A DNA stretch of 6,157 nucleotides from positions 1 through 6,157 of the forward strand of contig CAJWGC010000067.1 of assembly GCA_913031525.1 (NCBI GenBank), given 5' to 3'. Shown one piece after another: positions 5,607-6,157 of the stretch. The notes beneath the pieces are model-generated. The model was given only the letters and a program-made list of their open reading frames with translations, made no database searches and was not told the DNA's origin. The stretch is from an uncultured Acidimicrobiia bacterium. GTDB lineage: Bacteria > Actinomycetota > Acidimicrobiia > Spongiisociales > UBA5794. The translations under genes and the position numbers were made by a program. Each line of letters starts with the position of its first letter. The first letter of the stretch is position 1.

Positions 5607-6157
5607 CTGGAACTCGGGATAGCTGTGTTGGCGGTCGCGTATGTTGGAACCATTGTTGTTTGTTTCCAAAAAGGAAAGACCAGATTTTCTTGGGTAGGGA
5701 TTGCCGGATTGCTCCCACTGCTCACACCCATACTGGGATGGTTCCCTCTCGTAGGCGCACTGCGAATAGCCAAACCAGACTCGCATTGGGCGAAAACTAG
5801 ATACAGGCCCGAGAAAATGGCGCTGGCCATTGCTTATCACGGACCCGTAATTCCGAATCCACCATCGCAACTTTCGAACAGTTACGTATGGAAACGATCT
5901 GCAGATGCGCGAGTGGGCGGTGTCATCTCATCGCAACCATCTCCGCGTGACTTGCAATTCATCAAGGAGTTCCTGAAACGCGCTGAGGAAAATGAGTTGA
6001 TAGACGAGCGAACCTATCTCAAGCTGAGCCTGTTTGCTGAGGAGGAGATGGAGGATCTTTCTTCTGACGAAAGGCCAATTGCTGCGTTTGGTCGATCGTC
6101 GATAGGGGTCGCGGATTCACGATCGCACATTGGATTGGAGGCTCGGCCACCGCCTCC
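5607..6157 (+). CDS. Two-span membrane protein with charged C-terminal region, cut by right edge
   Basis: The frame is open from after the TGA at 5565 to the window end; from the CTG at 5607 it gives 183 residues without a stop. Residues 3-20 (LGIAVLAVAYVGTIVVCF) and 29-52 (WVGIAGLLPLLTPILGWFPLVGAL) are two hydrophobic spans separated by a short basic loop (QKGKTR). ALRIAKPDSHWAKTRY follows, a basic post-membrane segment of a kind I associate with uncharacterised actinobacterial membrane proteins. After a proline-rich linker, residues 113-151 (from SPRDLQFIKEFL through EEEMEDL) look helical and highly charged, with a weak SHOCT-like feel (ENELIDERTYLKL). Both ends of the protein are probably cytoplasmic. 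Function is unknown. The GGAGG supports the CTG start; otherwise GTG at 5625 would cut into the first span. The C-terminus lies outside the window. Confidence 0.75.
   Translation, partial: MELGIAVLAVAYVGTIVVCFQKGKTRFSWVGIAGLLPLLTPILGWFPLVGALRIAKPDSHWAKTRYRPEKMALAIAYHGPVIPNPPSQLSNSYVWKRSADARVGGVISSQPSPRDLQFIKEFLKRAEENELIDERTYLKLSLFAEEEMEDLSSDERPIAAFGRSSIGVADSRSHIGLEARPPP

Noticed and set aside
5384..5830. 148-codon open frame on the minus strand
   Set aside because: It is antisense to the right-hand membrane protein gene, whose product has clear hydrophobic spans and a strong ribosome binding site. The minus-strand product is serine/threonine/proline-rich with no coherent pattern.
1..6157. 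CRISPR array, insertion sequence ends, riboswitch or prophage genes
   Set aside because: No spaced short repeats, transposase-like protein, conserved aptamer pattern or phage protein was found on reading both strands. The only notable direct repeat is the tRNA-Pro end.

Overview
The window looks like ordinary chromosomal DNA from a bacterium of moderate G+C content, probably an actinobacterium. Acidimicrobiia-like lineages are my best guess, but this is inference from gene content, not a search. Supporting points are a multi-spanning YibE/F protein with an IDDVTVTQASAVWELR-type motif, a PDZ/radical-SAM/DUF512 gene directly before der, and several genes with no Shine-Dalgarno but a -10-like hexamer just upstream, as on leaderless transcripts.

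Layout. At 1-482 (minus) lies the N-terminal part of ispH (isoprenoid synthesis, MEP pathway), cut by the left edge. It is divergent from a plus-strand operon: DUF512 radical-SAM-like gene (551-1936), der (1933-3261, TTG start) and a 50-residue single-span membrane protein (3258-3410). These three overlap stop-to-start by 4 nt and look translationally coupled. The 68 bp between ispH and the DUF512 gene holds both putative promoters and a 7-2-7 inverted repeat. A tRNA-Pro(GGG) gene with encoded CCA (3443-3519) follows, ending in a strong intrinsic terminator (3521-3556).

Beyond the tRNA, a YibE/F-family membrane protein is encoded on the minus strand (3722-5155). A 27-bp near-exact copy (26/27) of the tRNA-Pro 3' end lies just upstream of it at 5249-5275. 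The YibE/F gene is therefore bracketed by tRNA 3'-end direct repeats, the geometry left by tRNA-targeted integration, although no recombinase gene is present. From 5276 to about 5606 there is only a doubtful small reading frame. At the right, a two-span membrane protein with a charged C-terminal tail runs off the window. Its best start is a CTG at 5607, placed by a GGAGG Shine-Dalgarno.

The left half is housekeeping (isoprenoid synthesis, ribosome assembly, tRNA). The part right of the tRNA is more accessory in character. I see no CRISPR array, insertion sequence, toxin-antitoxin pair or complete undescribed system. The best leads are the tRNA 3'-end duplication, the der-coupled small membrane protein and the CTG-started gene.
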